Source: Lentinus brumalis
Taxonomy: Eukaryota; Basidiomycota; Agaricomycetes; Polyporales; Polyporaceae
Reading direction: 5' to 3'
DNA: 64,000 bases
Assembly: GCA_001792895.1 (NCBI GenBank)
Contig: MARA01000005.1
Coordinates: forward strand, 1,860,001-1,924,000
Of the stretch, positions 1 to 11,161 are shown piece after piece (within the stretch, counting starts at the first letter, position 1; each line of letters starts with the position of its first letter). Position numbers and translations under genes: made by a program. Under the pieces are notes generated by a model. That model saw only the letters and a program-made list of their open reading frames with translations. It was not told the DNA's origin and did no database searches.

Positions 1-1897
1 TTCCGGCAGCCCAGCCAAATCGTCCATCGCGCCCTCCGTGCTCGAGGCAGATGTGCCTCTCTCGACATCGCTGCCGGCGTCGTCGCCGCTAGTTGAGGAG
101 CCCGAGGCTGTGCCTGCCCTGAGTCAGCGCGCCAACTCTGAGCTCGGCCACTACCCCGACCTCGACCAGCGCGCTACTCCCTCACGATCGCCCGAGCAGC
201 TGAAACGGCAGAAGATGAAGCGTATGTCGATGAAGCCAACCTCGATTCCTGAGCGGTCGCCCTCGCCGGAAAGGGATCCCAACACGCCGCGAGCGGATGC
301 GTACGGCAAGGTCAAGATCTCAGGACCCATGAATGGCACACCCATTCCCTCCGGGTACAAATTCGGTGCGAAGGAGGCGCCACCGCCAGAGCAGCCGCCA
401 CCAATGCCCATCAGCGATAGACGGGAGAAGACCAAGTCCCGCACGTTCAAGAACTGGGGCTTTGGTAAGACGCATGGTACGTGAAGCACTGTCCTTACCC
501 GATGCGAGCGACCGCTCAAATTTGTACCCTCCCACAGACAAGCCGGTGCCCGCGGCCATGCCGACTTACATCCCACGGGCGGTGTTCGGTGTCAGCCTGG
601 AGGAGTCGCTGGATATTGCGCAGATTGGCAGCTTGCCTGCGATCGTCTTCCGATGTATACAATACCTCGAGACGAAGAAGGCGGAGCACGAGGAGGGTAT
701 CTACCGGTTGAGCGGTAGCTCGGCTGTGATCAAGGGTCTCAAGGACCGTTTCAACGCAGGTGGGATCTGCGTATGTCTGTCACGTAGTATGTTTGACATT
801 GACTGTCATGTCTGCAGAGGGCGATGTGGACCTCCTCGCATCAGACGAATACTGGGATCCGCACGCCATTGCTGGACTGCTCAAAACATTCCTCCGTGAA
901 CTGCCCGCAAGCATCCTGACGCGCGATCTGCACTTGCGCTTCCTCTCAGTCATCGGTACGTCCTCTCTTCCGCGCTGTATGTCAACGCCGCTTCACTGAC
1001 GCTAACACCGTTCCAGACTTCGTCGATCCCCAAGAAAGGATACGGGAGCTTTCCTTCCTCATCTCGTCCCTTCCATTAGCCAACTACAGTCTCCTCCGTG
1101 CACTTACCGCGCACCTGATCCTGATCGTCCAGAACGCGCATGTGAACAAGATGACGATGCGCAACGTCGGAATCGTCTTCAGCCCGACGCTCGGCATCCC
1201 GGCTGGCGTCTTCAGCTTGATGCTGGGAGAGTTCAAGCGCGTCTTCAACGTCGACGGGACTCTCGATGAGCCAGAGGAACCCGTCAACAGCGAAGAAGCT
1301 CAGACTCAGAGCGCTGCGCGTCGGAACAGCCAGCACTATTCCGAAGCTGCGGCGGACCAGATGCTGGGTCTGTCTGGCAGGGCGCTACCAGGTACGTATC
1401 TCACTCTATCGCGAGTTCTGTGCCTCCTTGCGCCCGGACCTGATGTCATCTGCCTTCTAGAGCAGCAAGAAGATAGCCCATCGGAGGAAGGCGAAGACGA
1501 TGCAGTCGAAGAGAGCGGGACAGAAGCCACGACGGAGAACGATGCGGAGTCGCTCGTGGAATCCTCGGCGGCTTCTTCAGTGCACGCCCCACAGGTCAAC
1601 CTCGACTACGCAGATACAGATGAGGCAGAACAGGCTCCTGGCCAGTCAGCCTCCCGTTCTCGGGCATCTGCGCTGGCTGCGACGCGCGGACTGAGTGTTG
1701 CAACTGACAAGGCTAGTCGCAGACACAGTCGGATGGTGGGACTGCCCGCGTCACCGCGCCCCCCACAGCAGCCCATGCCGTCGCAACCCCCGCAAGCGCC
1801 TCCGAACGGCACTGAGCCCAGTCCGCATGCATTCGAAGCGCATCAGCAGATGCAGCACTCGCCTTCGATGTCCCACTCCCCCCATCGACCGACATAG
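1..1897 (+). CDS. RhoGAP-domain protein, Bem3-like, 3' part (5' end outside window)
   Basis: C-terminal part of a Rho GTPase-activating protein, expected to switch off Rho/Cdc42 GTPases at sites of polar growth. Exons 1-476, 538-759, 818-955, 1017-1391 and 1461-1897 join in phase; reading frame starts at base 2. A disordered S/P/R-rich stretch comes first. The RhoGAP fold then runs from FGVSLEESL (about base 580) through EEGIYRLSGSS, which carries the arginine finger, to GDVDLL, LLKTFLRELP and NVGIVFSPTLG (about 1,200). An acidic and then proline-rich tail ends at TAG 1895-1897. The domain close to the C terminus, after disorder, resembles Bem3-type fungal RhoGAPs. PX and PH domains, if present, lie left of the window, so the Bem3 label is inference while the RhoGAP call is firm. 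Confidence 0.9.
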
Positions 1898-2479
1898 CCC
1901 CGCGGAGCTCAACAGTCGGCGTCGACATCGTCATGACCTCTGATATCTGTACACGAGACGACAGGGAACGACGCGGAGACGCGACGACGATCGCCCGTAT
2001 CCGGTGTGTACTTATGTGCCAGTAGTGTACATGATACTGGGTATGGCGTATGGCGTATGGCGTATGGCACGTATGACACGGACTAGTTGCAGTTCTAGCC
2101 CGCGATGGGTTTTGTCTGGTCTGGTTTTTCTGATGGTGCTCCTACATATACGGATTCTCTAGTATACAGCTGCATGTCTCTTATACCCTTTGCGCGTTGT
2201 ATATCCCATTCGCTTGTAAATTATGCGGCGCATGAGCCTGGAGAGCTGCGTCAAGTCTGCGCCGACGGAGCTTGTTCCGCGCCACGAAGATAACCGTAGT
2301 GTGGTGGCGGCCCTGGTCCCTGGGAGTGATGCGTCGGGTGTCTTATCGCGCCCTCGAGTCCCGACGCGTCGAGCTCAGGCGCCCATCATGTCTGTGAGGA
2401 ACGCGTCTTGGCGCGCCAGCGCGCCCCAGGCTGCGAGTTGTCTTCCTCCCGCTACGACGTCCAGCCAGGCCACGCAAAC
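1898..2479. other. Intergenic: 3' flank of RhoGAP gene and promoter of SHR3
   Basis: No gene seen. It holds the 3' flank of the RhoGAP gene, a 7-base tandem repeat and the upstream region of the next gene, which points the same way. Confidence 0.6.
2041..2068. repeat. 7-base tandem repeat, four copies
   Basis: Four perfect head-to-tail copies of gtatggc lie about 145 bases after the RhoGAP stop, probably in its 3' untranslated region. Small size and location suggest simple slippage. Confidence 0.9.
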
Positions 2480-3653
2480 ATGGGTTACCGACAGGCTGCT
2501 GTCCTCGTCTCCGTCTCCTTCTTTCTTGGTGAGCTGTCTTCCGCCACTTCTGCAGAACCGAGTGCTCACGCGAACCCACACGTTTACACCTGCCCTGGGG
2601 ACCGCTCACATACTTGACCCCTTGCATCCCGTCTTGCCACGGTGCTTCGCAACTTCCAGGGGTGCTGCTGATCTGTCTGAATGTGGACTACCGGATCCTG
2701 TTCACCCCGCTCACGGACAGCGTCATCCGGGATGGGTACGAGTTCTACACCACGTTCTACAACTCCCCGCCCGCTATCAAGGCGAGTGTCACTCTCTCGG
2801 TGGTCTTCGCGAGCGGAAGTCCTGACCTGAAGTATTTTAACCACCCCCTGTCCACACCAATTGCCGTTCGCTGCCTTGCGAATCCCGCCGCCCCCTCATG
2901 CACCCTATCCGCCGCATCCGGACGTGCAGGCCCTACTACACGCGGTTGTATTGCTGGGACTCGTCGGCCTCCTAGGCAAGCTGCACCATTGGGATGACAG
3001 CGCGATGTTTTTCGACGGCTCTTCTCTAGGTGCGTCTCTATTCTCAAGTGCTATGAGCTCCCCCTCGCGACTCCTTAATCCGTCCGTTCTGTGTCCCTCT
3101 CCCGTACCGCTGGCACAACTCTGTATCTAACGTCGACGAACGTGTATTTTGCCACCCCCTGGGGCCCCCTTTTCTTCTCGTTTGTACCGCTATCCCGGTC
3201 ACTGACTTGGTATGGAATTGTGCAACAGCGGCGTACATATTCTCCCTCGCGGTATACCTGACCGTCGGCATCCCGGCGTGCCGCACGGTCGCAGACCCGA
3301 TCCCGGACGTGGACAGCGAGCAAGACCGCATCGAGGCATTACGCGTCCTCTCCGCAGGGAACACCATAATCATCCTCCTTCTGGGCGGCGTCCTCGCGCT
3401 CCAGGTACGTACTACCCAGTCACCGACACTGATTCCCGCCGCTTACCTGCACACCTCCCGCGTCCTGGACTGAATTGCCATCAATGACTCAATTGTCTGT
3501 CGCTCGCTTCCACGCTGTCCATGACAGGCGGGCGAACAATGGTCGCGCCGATTGGAGGCGAAGATCGTCGCGGAGGCGACGGCTGCAGAGAAATCAAAGG
3601 CGGCACCAGAGAAGAAGGCAGCGGCGACGGCGGAGAGCAAGAAGGATAAGTGA
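2480..3653 (+). CDS. SHR3: SHR3-type ER chaperone for amino-acid permeases
   Basis: Predicted 190-residue ER membrane protein of the Shr3/Psh3 family, which helps polytopic amino-acid permeases fold and leave the ER. Exons 2480-2528, 2660-2781, 2930-3029, 3229-3404, 3528-3653. Start MGYRQAA opens the first hydrophobic segment. Further membrane segments follow: VVLLGLVGLLGKL, then AAYIFSLAVYLTVGI, then NTIIILLLGGVLALQ. The segment order, the YRILFTP region and the final ILQ-like helix before a charged tail match yeast Shr3. The lysine-rich end (SKKDK) is cytosolic and resembles an ER-retrieval tail. The second intron (2782-2929) begins with GC instead of GT; only this join keeps the conserved helix in frame. 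Family assignment rests on remembered similarity and topology. Confidence 0.82.
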
Positions 3654-5738
3654 TGATGACAACTCGGACGTAGAAACCCTCCATGACCTCGTGCGTTGTA
3701 ACGCTATCGTTTCCTTGGATAATCACGACGACCGTCATGGCTCACGTCCCCACCCTTTGCCTGTCGACTGGTGTTGCAAAGAATATGGCTCCCACCTAGG
3801 CCCGAAAAAGCGTCGGCAGAACAGCATGATATGAGTGCACTGTTCGCAGTACGTCAAGTATGATGAAGGACGGTGGTAAGTGTCTGGAGGTGGGAGCGGC
3901 CGTCACCCCTCTAGATGATCCTGGGACGAAGTGAAGCAACTGACGGGAGAGAGGATCCCCTCTCCTGAACGAGGCAGCAGGAGACTGACTATCGGAGAAC
4001 AGGGCAGATCTCCCAGAGGAAGAGGGCTCGCAGGGCCTAGAGTGGAGAAGAACGTCGTTTTATATGGTGCGAAAGCACCCTGGGGCCCGGAAGCCCTAAT
4101 ATACTGCAAGCTTTACGAATGCGCAGCTTCTTCGTCGCCACCGGTGCTTCCCGTCGCGCAGGTCGCTGATGGACGATGTTCATGGACGCACGTCGCTGCC
4201 AGCGGTCGTGGACGGTGTCGTCGTGCGTTGTGCGACGCTGCGGCGCATGGCCGCAGATTCTGACGGGCCGCCGAGAACGTTGTCGTGAGTGGCCAGAACG
4301 TGCACGACATGGGAGCGGGAGAAGGTGCCTATGGATTGCTCTCATTCATATTGTCGTTGGGTTCTCAGCGGTCAGGGGCTGCGAATGCAGGTCGCAAAGT
4401 TACGGCGAACGTTGTTCTGCGGAGAAGGGCCTATCTACGGAGCGAAGCACGGGCGCAGCAGGTTCGAAAGTCGGGCTACATTGTATCACAGCCGTGCACC
4501 CCGTATATGAGCTTCGTCATATCTGCTGCTCGTCATGTACGACTAAGGGGCGTGAATTCAACTGCACATGTGGAGATCGCGGCTGGTGTATCCCCGCAAA
4601 GGGCGCGGGCGACCGAGTGTAGCCTCCGCCAGGGGGAGTCTGTTGCGCTGAGTTGCAGAAGGAGATCGGGCTGCAGACTCCGCTCGCGAATCAGGAGGGT
4701 GGACACGTCGAGGGTTCTTTGGGAGGGTTTATTTCTCAGGCGCATCGGCGGATTTACGTGGAAGGTGGGTGGGATTACATCTGGGCTGCCTGCGAAGGGA
4801 TGTGTGCGCCCGAGAGCTGGCAGGGCTCTTCTGCCGACTCGAGAGCGCAGACAGCGAACAGGGCCTGATGCAGACGGTGTGCCACTCGCGACGGGCTTCC
4901 CGCGAAGGTTGTAACTTGTCCCCGGCGGTTGCACACATGGCTCCTCGCCCAATATGGTATGTTCGACCGTGGTGGCGTCGCTGGCGCCCGTGACACGCTC
5001 TCCACTTATCCCGGCTACCATCTTCCTTCAAGTTCGCTGAGTCTGTTGTTCCACTTAAATGGCAAGTCTGATCTCCGCGACCCTGTGTTATGACGCTACA
5101 ACACGAGCCCATAGGGGACAAGTCTCATCGGGTCGCGATCTCCCATTGTTCGTCCCGAAAGGTTATGCTAACCTCCTCTCCGCGCCGTGCTCCAATGACT
5201 CCCGCAGACGCGTCGTCCGATGCCACGTCAAAATGTCACACGCATCCGGAGACACACATACCTGCGGAAGGGCGGTGATGCACATCATGCAGATGCATCC
5301 TTAGCCGAGTCCGCTTTCTTGATCGCTCCTCCGCAGGCCTCAAAGTCTCCGGTCCCCCGTACAGTACTGGCATCAGACAGGTGACGTCGAGTGTCCTACC
5401 GTCTGTTCGACAATCTGTCGGTGTGTCTCAAAGTTCGTCCTCTGCTCACATGTCATTTTTTCAAGCATATCAGGCACATGCACTTTCGCGCGCCCTCATG
5501 CATGCACAGACTCGTCTCCGCTCCTCCGCGGGTCACACACGCGCCGCCCGACGGCCATCGTACATATCGAGCTTCCATACTGATTGAGCAGCCGACAAGT
5601 CTTCACGGTCAGTATGACTCTCTTCGATTCGGCGTACGCCACCCCTAACACCCGAGTGCCCATTGATGTCGACGCTCAGACATCTCTTCATAGCGGCTCG
5701 TTGCCGCAGTACACTCAATATCTTGTCATTAGGTATGT

Positions 5739-5761
5739 GGCCCTGCATGCAATGCAGGGCC
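5739..5761. repeat. Perfect 10-base inverted repeat with 3-base spacer
   Basis: Arms ggccctgcat and atgcagggcc surround gca. It could form a compact hairpin or be a symmetric protein-binding site. No gene lies nearby. Confidence 0.8.
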
Positions 5762-7890
5762 AGATACACCCAGACATGTGCAATGAAATTGCGGAGCTAA
5801 TGTCTCCGAGAACCTACTTCCCAGTTACCCAGCGACCGCGTAGTCGTTACGCGTCTGCGAAGCGTTCGTCACCCCCTTGAGCTCGGAGAAATCTTCTCTT
5901 CGCAAAGCTGCATCTCAAGGATGCATGCTTGCTCGCTGGGACATCTTACCGACGTCAGGAGGAGACAACAACACAATTCGAAGGACCCGGGAACGCCAGC
6001 CACGGACGCTGGCCTCTCGAGATCTTTCCAACAAAGCGCATCTGGCAGGCGAGTTCTGTGAGATCCCAGGCAGGCGGTATCCATCTTCGCACTTCACGCT
6101 TCCATGCTTCCATCCACCAGCAATGTAACCTATGGGCGCGCGCTCGTAAGGAGCTCTCTTCTGACGAGCGCCGCCCTGCGGTCATCACGATCTGCCGGCG
6201 TCCACCAATTTTCTCAAGTCGGCTTCACATCCACCTCCGCCGCCGCTTCTCTGATACGGCGGTGTTCGTGTGCGGTGCGTAGCACCATCCCATATAGGCA
6301 TGCCACTCCTGATTCATTTTGCATTTGTCTCTCTGTAGGGACTCGGCTACGAATGGTACACGATGACCCTGCACTATCCGGTGGCGGTGACACGTTATGG
6401 CACGAAGCGCGCATATACGTGGAACACGATGTATGTCAGACGTGTGGTATGAACCACCCGGGCGCGGCGCAGTTAGAACAATCAAATACGCCTACCATCC
6501 AAGTTCAATGTCTATCCTGGCTGTCAACTTCGGTCTGCGCCGCACCTACGTGAGGCGTCGATGCGAACACGGAACTTCCGCCATCTGACTCCGTGTGTTT
6601 TGGGGCTTGGCCACCGCAGACCTCCACGCGGAGGGCTCTCCTGCACGCCGTAATCACGTCTGATCCCCCTTCCACGCCGCTTTCAGCCCATCAGGATCTT
6701 TCGCCGAGTCAGCACAGTGCGCTCCTTCATGTTCCCTCACACGAGTCGCCCATTTGAGACAGACGCGCAATCGTCGCGAAGCTCGAACCTTCTCCAGATA
6801 CCACAAACTCAACGAATCGCCCCTCCACGGAGACTGCCATCGACACTCCTTCCTGCATCGGTGGCAAAGGGCCAAATGCGTCCGCTTCTACCCGCTCTGC
6901 CGCCCTCCCTCGGTTCCTATTGGCGCACCTCTCCAGCTTCGGCATATTTGGCCGCTCGTGATATGGCCGTACCAGTGCAAGAACCGGCGGAGCAGTGGAC
7001 CCAGACCGTGGTGCAAACCTAACACTCTGTTTCGTGGCAGTCCAGGTGCTCGTCCTATCGATAGCCCGCACAATATGCGCGACCTCACGCCGCCCCACGG
7101 CCTTGCTCGAGAGGCGCACCGCGCAAGCACGTTTACGGCAGCCTCATCGGCGACCACGTTCGCGCTACCGTTCTGTTCGTGCGCAGCCTCAGATCCAGGG
7201 TGCCCATCGCATCTCGAAGGGTGTTCCGGGTTCAGATTCGCACATCTCGGGCGCTGGTGACAGGACGAATGGCGGCGTGGTCGCCCGGCTTATTGCAGGC
7301 GTGTTAATGGAACGAAGGTCCCGGGAGGTCGACGTAGTGTCGTCAGAACCCTCGAAACAGTGTTCGCTTCCGCTATCGGCACCGTCACAACGGCCCTTTC
7401 GCTCATAGGACACAGGGAGGTGAGTGGTCCGATTACAGCCCACGCTCGGCGATTGCCCAGCCGTGATTCTGAGTCCCTGTTCGCTGAGCAGGACAGCGAC
7501 GCCTGCGCTTTTCCCGCTCCTCGGCTTCCTGTCCTCACACAGCAGCGGGTATGTTCGACTGGCCACGAAAGGCGGGAAGCAGATCAGCAGGGACACGCCG
7601 GCACAAGCTTCTGCCACAACTCCATGTTACCCGAGCCACTTACAGTTCGCTGAGGAAGCAGCAGGGTCTGCCCCACGGACGTATTGCTAGCACGGTACGT
7701 CAGTAGTGTCTGTTCAGAGACTAGCATTACGCTGCGCCCCAACGCAGGGGAGGCACACGAACGAACCTTGTCTTCACATGCGGCGCGTGGTCTGAGAGTG
7801 CCCCATTCCTGTCCACGTCTTTCCAAGGCTAGCGGGAGGGGTGGGGCGTGACCGTGGGGTCGGACGTCAAACACGTTCTTGCGGGACACC

Positions 7891-7910
7891 GTGTGCGTGT
7901 GCGTGTGCGT
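7891..7910. repeat. Short (gtgtgc)n simple repeat
   Basis: Three tandem copies of gtgtgc plus gt, inside the gene-poor interval. Confidence 0.8.
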
Positions 7911-10157
7911 TACTGCGTGCAGCCAGACGGTCACGGCTCTCCTTCTGCCGATATTCCAGATGCTTCCGTCGAGTGCATCTCGCCGTCACGGTGCCCATAT
8001 GCATGGTGCTTCTTCTGCTTCTGTGCGCACGGTGCTTGTAAGGCGCAACGACGTGCCACCGGCGCTGTGATGCAAAACGCACAGAACACGCTGAGCTCGG
8101 CCTTCAAGGTTCGGGTTCGCATTGATATGCCGCGACGGGCTGATGGCACGACAACGCCCGTGCAATGGGACAACGCCTATTCAAGGCGACACGTCGGGCG
8201 GATATACGTCGCGCAAAACGGTGCCTTCTCGCGGGTTCCGCCATGGTTCGAAGTGGCGGGTCCTGGGAGAAGGGATATATTTACGTGGCATCGACGACAC
8301 CCCGCTCGGATGAACGATACACACATGCATCTCGCAGGTCCTGTCATCCTCCTCGTTCTCCCGACGTGCGAAGGCGCATTGGCAGCTGGTTCTGGGGGAA
8401 GCGCAGCGGGGCAGAGAACGGCAGGGAACGTCTCCAGAGAGGGACACGAAGCCCCCGGACGGAGGTACGCGAGGCAGAACTCGGGAAGGCGGAAGACTCG
8501 TGCTATCGTAAGCTAAGCTTTCCAGACAAGCCCAATGCGGCAGGGGGGAATCAGGGGAACTTGAGTGGGAGATGGGCTCCAGGTTAGTTCCGACGGCGCG
8601 ATCCTTGGAGGCCGTCCTCGTCTGGAGGGCCGGCATATCGCATACCGCGCCAATGCATAGAGTTGCGCGCCCTGCGAAAGAACGGGATCTCGAGGATTAT
8701 GTCGTCACTTGAGGCTCCCCCACGCCCATCTTCGTCGCCGATAGCGTCCCGTGCCCGGGGCAAGGGTGCCATCTGCGTGCAGGGGGCTTCGTGTTCACAC
8801 GCACCGTTGCGCAATGCGTGAGCGGCCAGTGACCCATTCAGTGCCTGCGTGGGTCTGCCCTCGCCCCAACAGCTTCGATAAGACGGTACGCGATAGCCCG
8901 TCGCTGCGCTGTGGGACCCACGAAATTTTTTGAATTAGCGTTGAAGATCCATGGAGGGGCAACACTCGGATATCCCTGTCGTGCTCGGAACGTCCTTCGA
9001 GTCCGATACGCGCTGTACGTGCGGACATCCACCTCGCCGCAGCGTCACGCCGTGCACAGCATGGGCTCCGTGGTACGGTACGCGACGTCGCGAAGCGATG
9101 GGGTACGTATACCTGACAATGACCACAATGCAGCCCTACTTATTCTTGTATCTCGCAACGGGGTGTGCGCGCTGCACCATAAATGGAGTGTGCGACGGTG
9201 CAGCGGGTAGCGAGATATTGTTTCTTGATCTAAATCTGCACGCGCTCAGCCAGCGGGCGGTCGCTATGCCTATTAGCTTCAGCGAGGGTGCGTCGGGAAG
9301 TCAGACTGGGCCTGGGCTGGGCCGTCGAGGATGCGAAGGGTGACAGGTGCCAGATGGGCTCGGTGGGCCTGGCCCGCGCGGTATGGCGGGAGTCGTAGCG
9401 CACACAGAGCCCGCTCTCAATTTCATACTTGGCAGCGTTGTGGCCACACGGACGATGCAAGCGGTTAGATCATGACGGGACTGACTCAGTGGCACTCTGC
9501 CCGAAACGGAAAGAGGGCGGGGTCCGGCGGCATACTGTATCTTGCGCGCCGCTCGCGTATCGGTGATCATTTGGGGACCTTATTGTACGCCGTATCGAGG
9601 AGGAATGACTCAATTGTTGCACGAATACAGGGCACAAGGAGTTGCTGTGCGACGTCGGCGGGGACGACGCGAAGCGGCAGGGTTGGCGAGGGCAATCAGT
9701 CGACGCGTAGGTTCGCTACTTTTCGGCGGATGCGATAGTGCTCCGAGGTGTGGCCTACGCATGCACATCCCATTCTAGTCTCGAGCTGCTCTGGAGACAC
9801 CGTGGTGCGCAGAGGAGGAGATGTGCGAGGGGATGGCGCGGCGGAGTGAGAGAGGCGAGGATCAGCTGTCAGTGCACGTCAGGGACCAAAACCGACCAAA
9901 TGCGGCGGATCTGTGACTCGCTGTGACCGTCTGTGACCAGGGTCTGCAGCCGACCCAGAACAGGACTAGACCCAGAAACGCGAAAATAATTAAATGCAGG
10001 GATCTGGGAGGGGATCTGGCCCGAGAGAGCGGGACGTGTGTGCTCGTCCAGGCTGCTTATAATCATCCCACTGCGCCCCTTCCTCAGCCGACTCTCCCTC
10101 AGCCCCCTCCCGCCCTCGACGCTGTCTCCCTCGTCCTCGCCATCCCCACAGCCTGCC

Positions 10158-11161
10158 ATGGACGCCGTCGACTTGAACTGGTGCTTGGCCTGCGGCTGCC
10201 GCATCGAGCTGGTACGCGCTTTCCCGCTCATACCCCGCCGATCATCCCGTAACCGTGACCCGCAGGACGTCTGTACCCCATACTGCTCCCAGAGCTGCCT
10301 CAACTCCGACAGACCATCCACATCTGCGCACAAATCATACTCTCCCCTCTCGTCCTTCGTAGCTGCAGAGCCGCAGTCTGTCTTCGATGACGACGACGAG
10401 GACTTCTGCCTCGACCTATGCCCGCAAGACGCGCACTCCGCGCATCGCGCGTCCCCTTCTCGCAATGCCTGGATCGGCCGCGGAGAGGCCGGCATCCGCG
10501 CATGGGCTTCATCCATTCCCCGAGGTGCGTCTCCAGAACTGGAGGAGACTGCCTCCGGCACCCTCAAGCCCAAGCTCCTCCTCCAACCTCCCGACGTCAA
10601 GCCCTCCCTCTACATGTCCCGCGCACAACCCGCGCCCCAGAGCCATCACGGCCCATCCTCACTCCACAGCAGTCCCTCCCTTCTCTCTCAAGGGACTCGT
10701 CATCCATCCCCTCGACGAGTATGCTCTCGCTCACCACTGGCGCGTCTTCCTTTTCTGTCGTCACTCCCGCGACCCGCTCGGAAGTCGGCTCGCTTCGCGA
10801 GGCCCCTGCCCCCCGCACAACCAATAACAACTTTCTCGGTGGCCTTAAGGCGCACCTCCGACTTTGGACTGCGTCTTCGTCTTCTCAAAAGGAGGTTCCT
10901 CGGTCAAGTACCGTGACACGCAAGGAAACGGTCCGCATCGTCGAGGAATCCGATGTCGAGTCCACGGCAGCCCGCATGATCCGCCGGCAAGCTTCCCCGA
11001 CAGCTTTCTTCGCTATGCCGGAACAGTACCAGCCGAAGCGGAGGGAGCCAGGAGCGCGCACGGCGGCGAAGGAGAACGCCTGCCCCTCGACAGCGAGGGC
11101 AGCGGACGACCATCTCGCGTACCGAACTCGCGGCCGCAAGGTCGCCCGCGTTGCTTCATGA
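10158..11161 (+). CDS. Ecl1-family (life-span regulatory factor-like) small zinc-binding protein
   Basis: Predicted 277-residue protein. Exons 10158-10211, 10266-10524 and 10641-11161 join in phase. The first residues carry WCLACG, followed after the first intron by YCSQSCLN, giving a paired-cysteine C-x2-C ... C-x3-C cluster near the N terminus. That is the hallmark of the fungal Ecl1/2/3 family, short nuclear proteins tied to chronological life span and starvation responses in fission yeast. Here the cluster is followed by about 240 residues of S/P/R-rich, probably disordered sequence, common in basidiomycete members but much longer than yeast Ecl1 (about 80 residues). The second intron (10525-10640, donor gtgcgt, acceptor ccccag) is needed to change frame. 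Function is inferred only from the cysteine cluster. Confidence 0.65.

Larger units (their letters stand above)
3654..10157. other. Gene-poor interval, 6.5 kb, no supported gene
   Basis: I find no frame with recognisable domains and no transposase or reverse-transcriptase motifs on either strand. Open frames of 60-210 codons exist on both strands, but they overlap each other and show no family. Only a short perfect palindrome (5739-5761) and a GT-rich simple repeat (7891-7910) stand out. The right end must include the promoter and leader of the Ecl1-type gene. It could also hold a long upstream regulatory region, a non-coding transcript or fast-evolving genes; sequence alone does not decide. 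Confidence 0.5.

Noticed and set aside
4176..4622. Cysteine-rich open frame suggesting a secreted or EGF-like protein
   Set aside because: Cysteine spacing fits no family, there is no signal peptide, and two overlapping frames are equally open.
6104..6553. Frame with an N terminus resembling a mitochondrial presequence
   Set aside because: The continuation matches no protein and needs unsupported splicing; Ser/Arg-rich starts arise easily in this composition.
9869..10600. 243-codon minus-strand open frame opposite the Ecl1-type gene
   Set aside because: It is antisense to exons with a conserved cysteine cluster; a shadow of the real gene.
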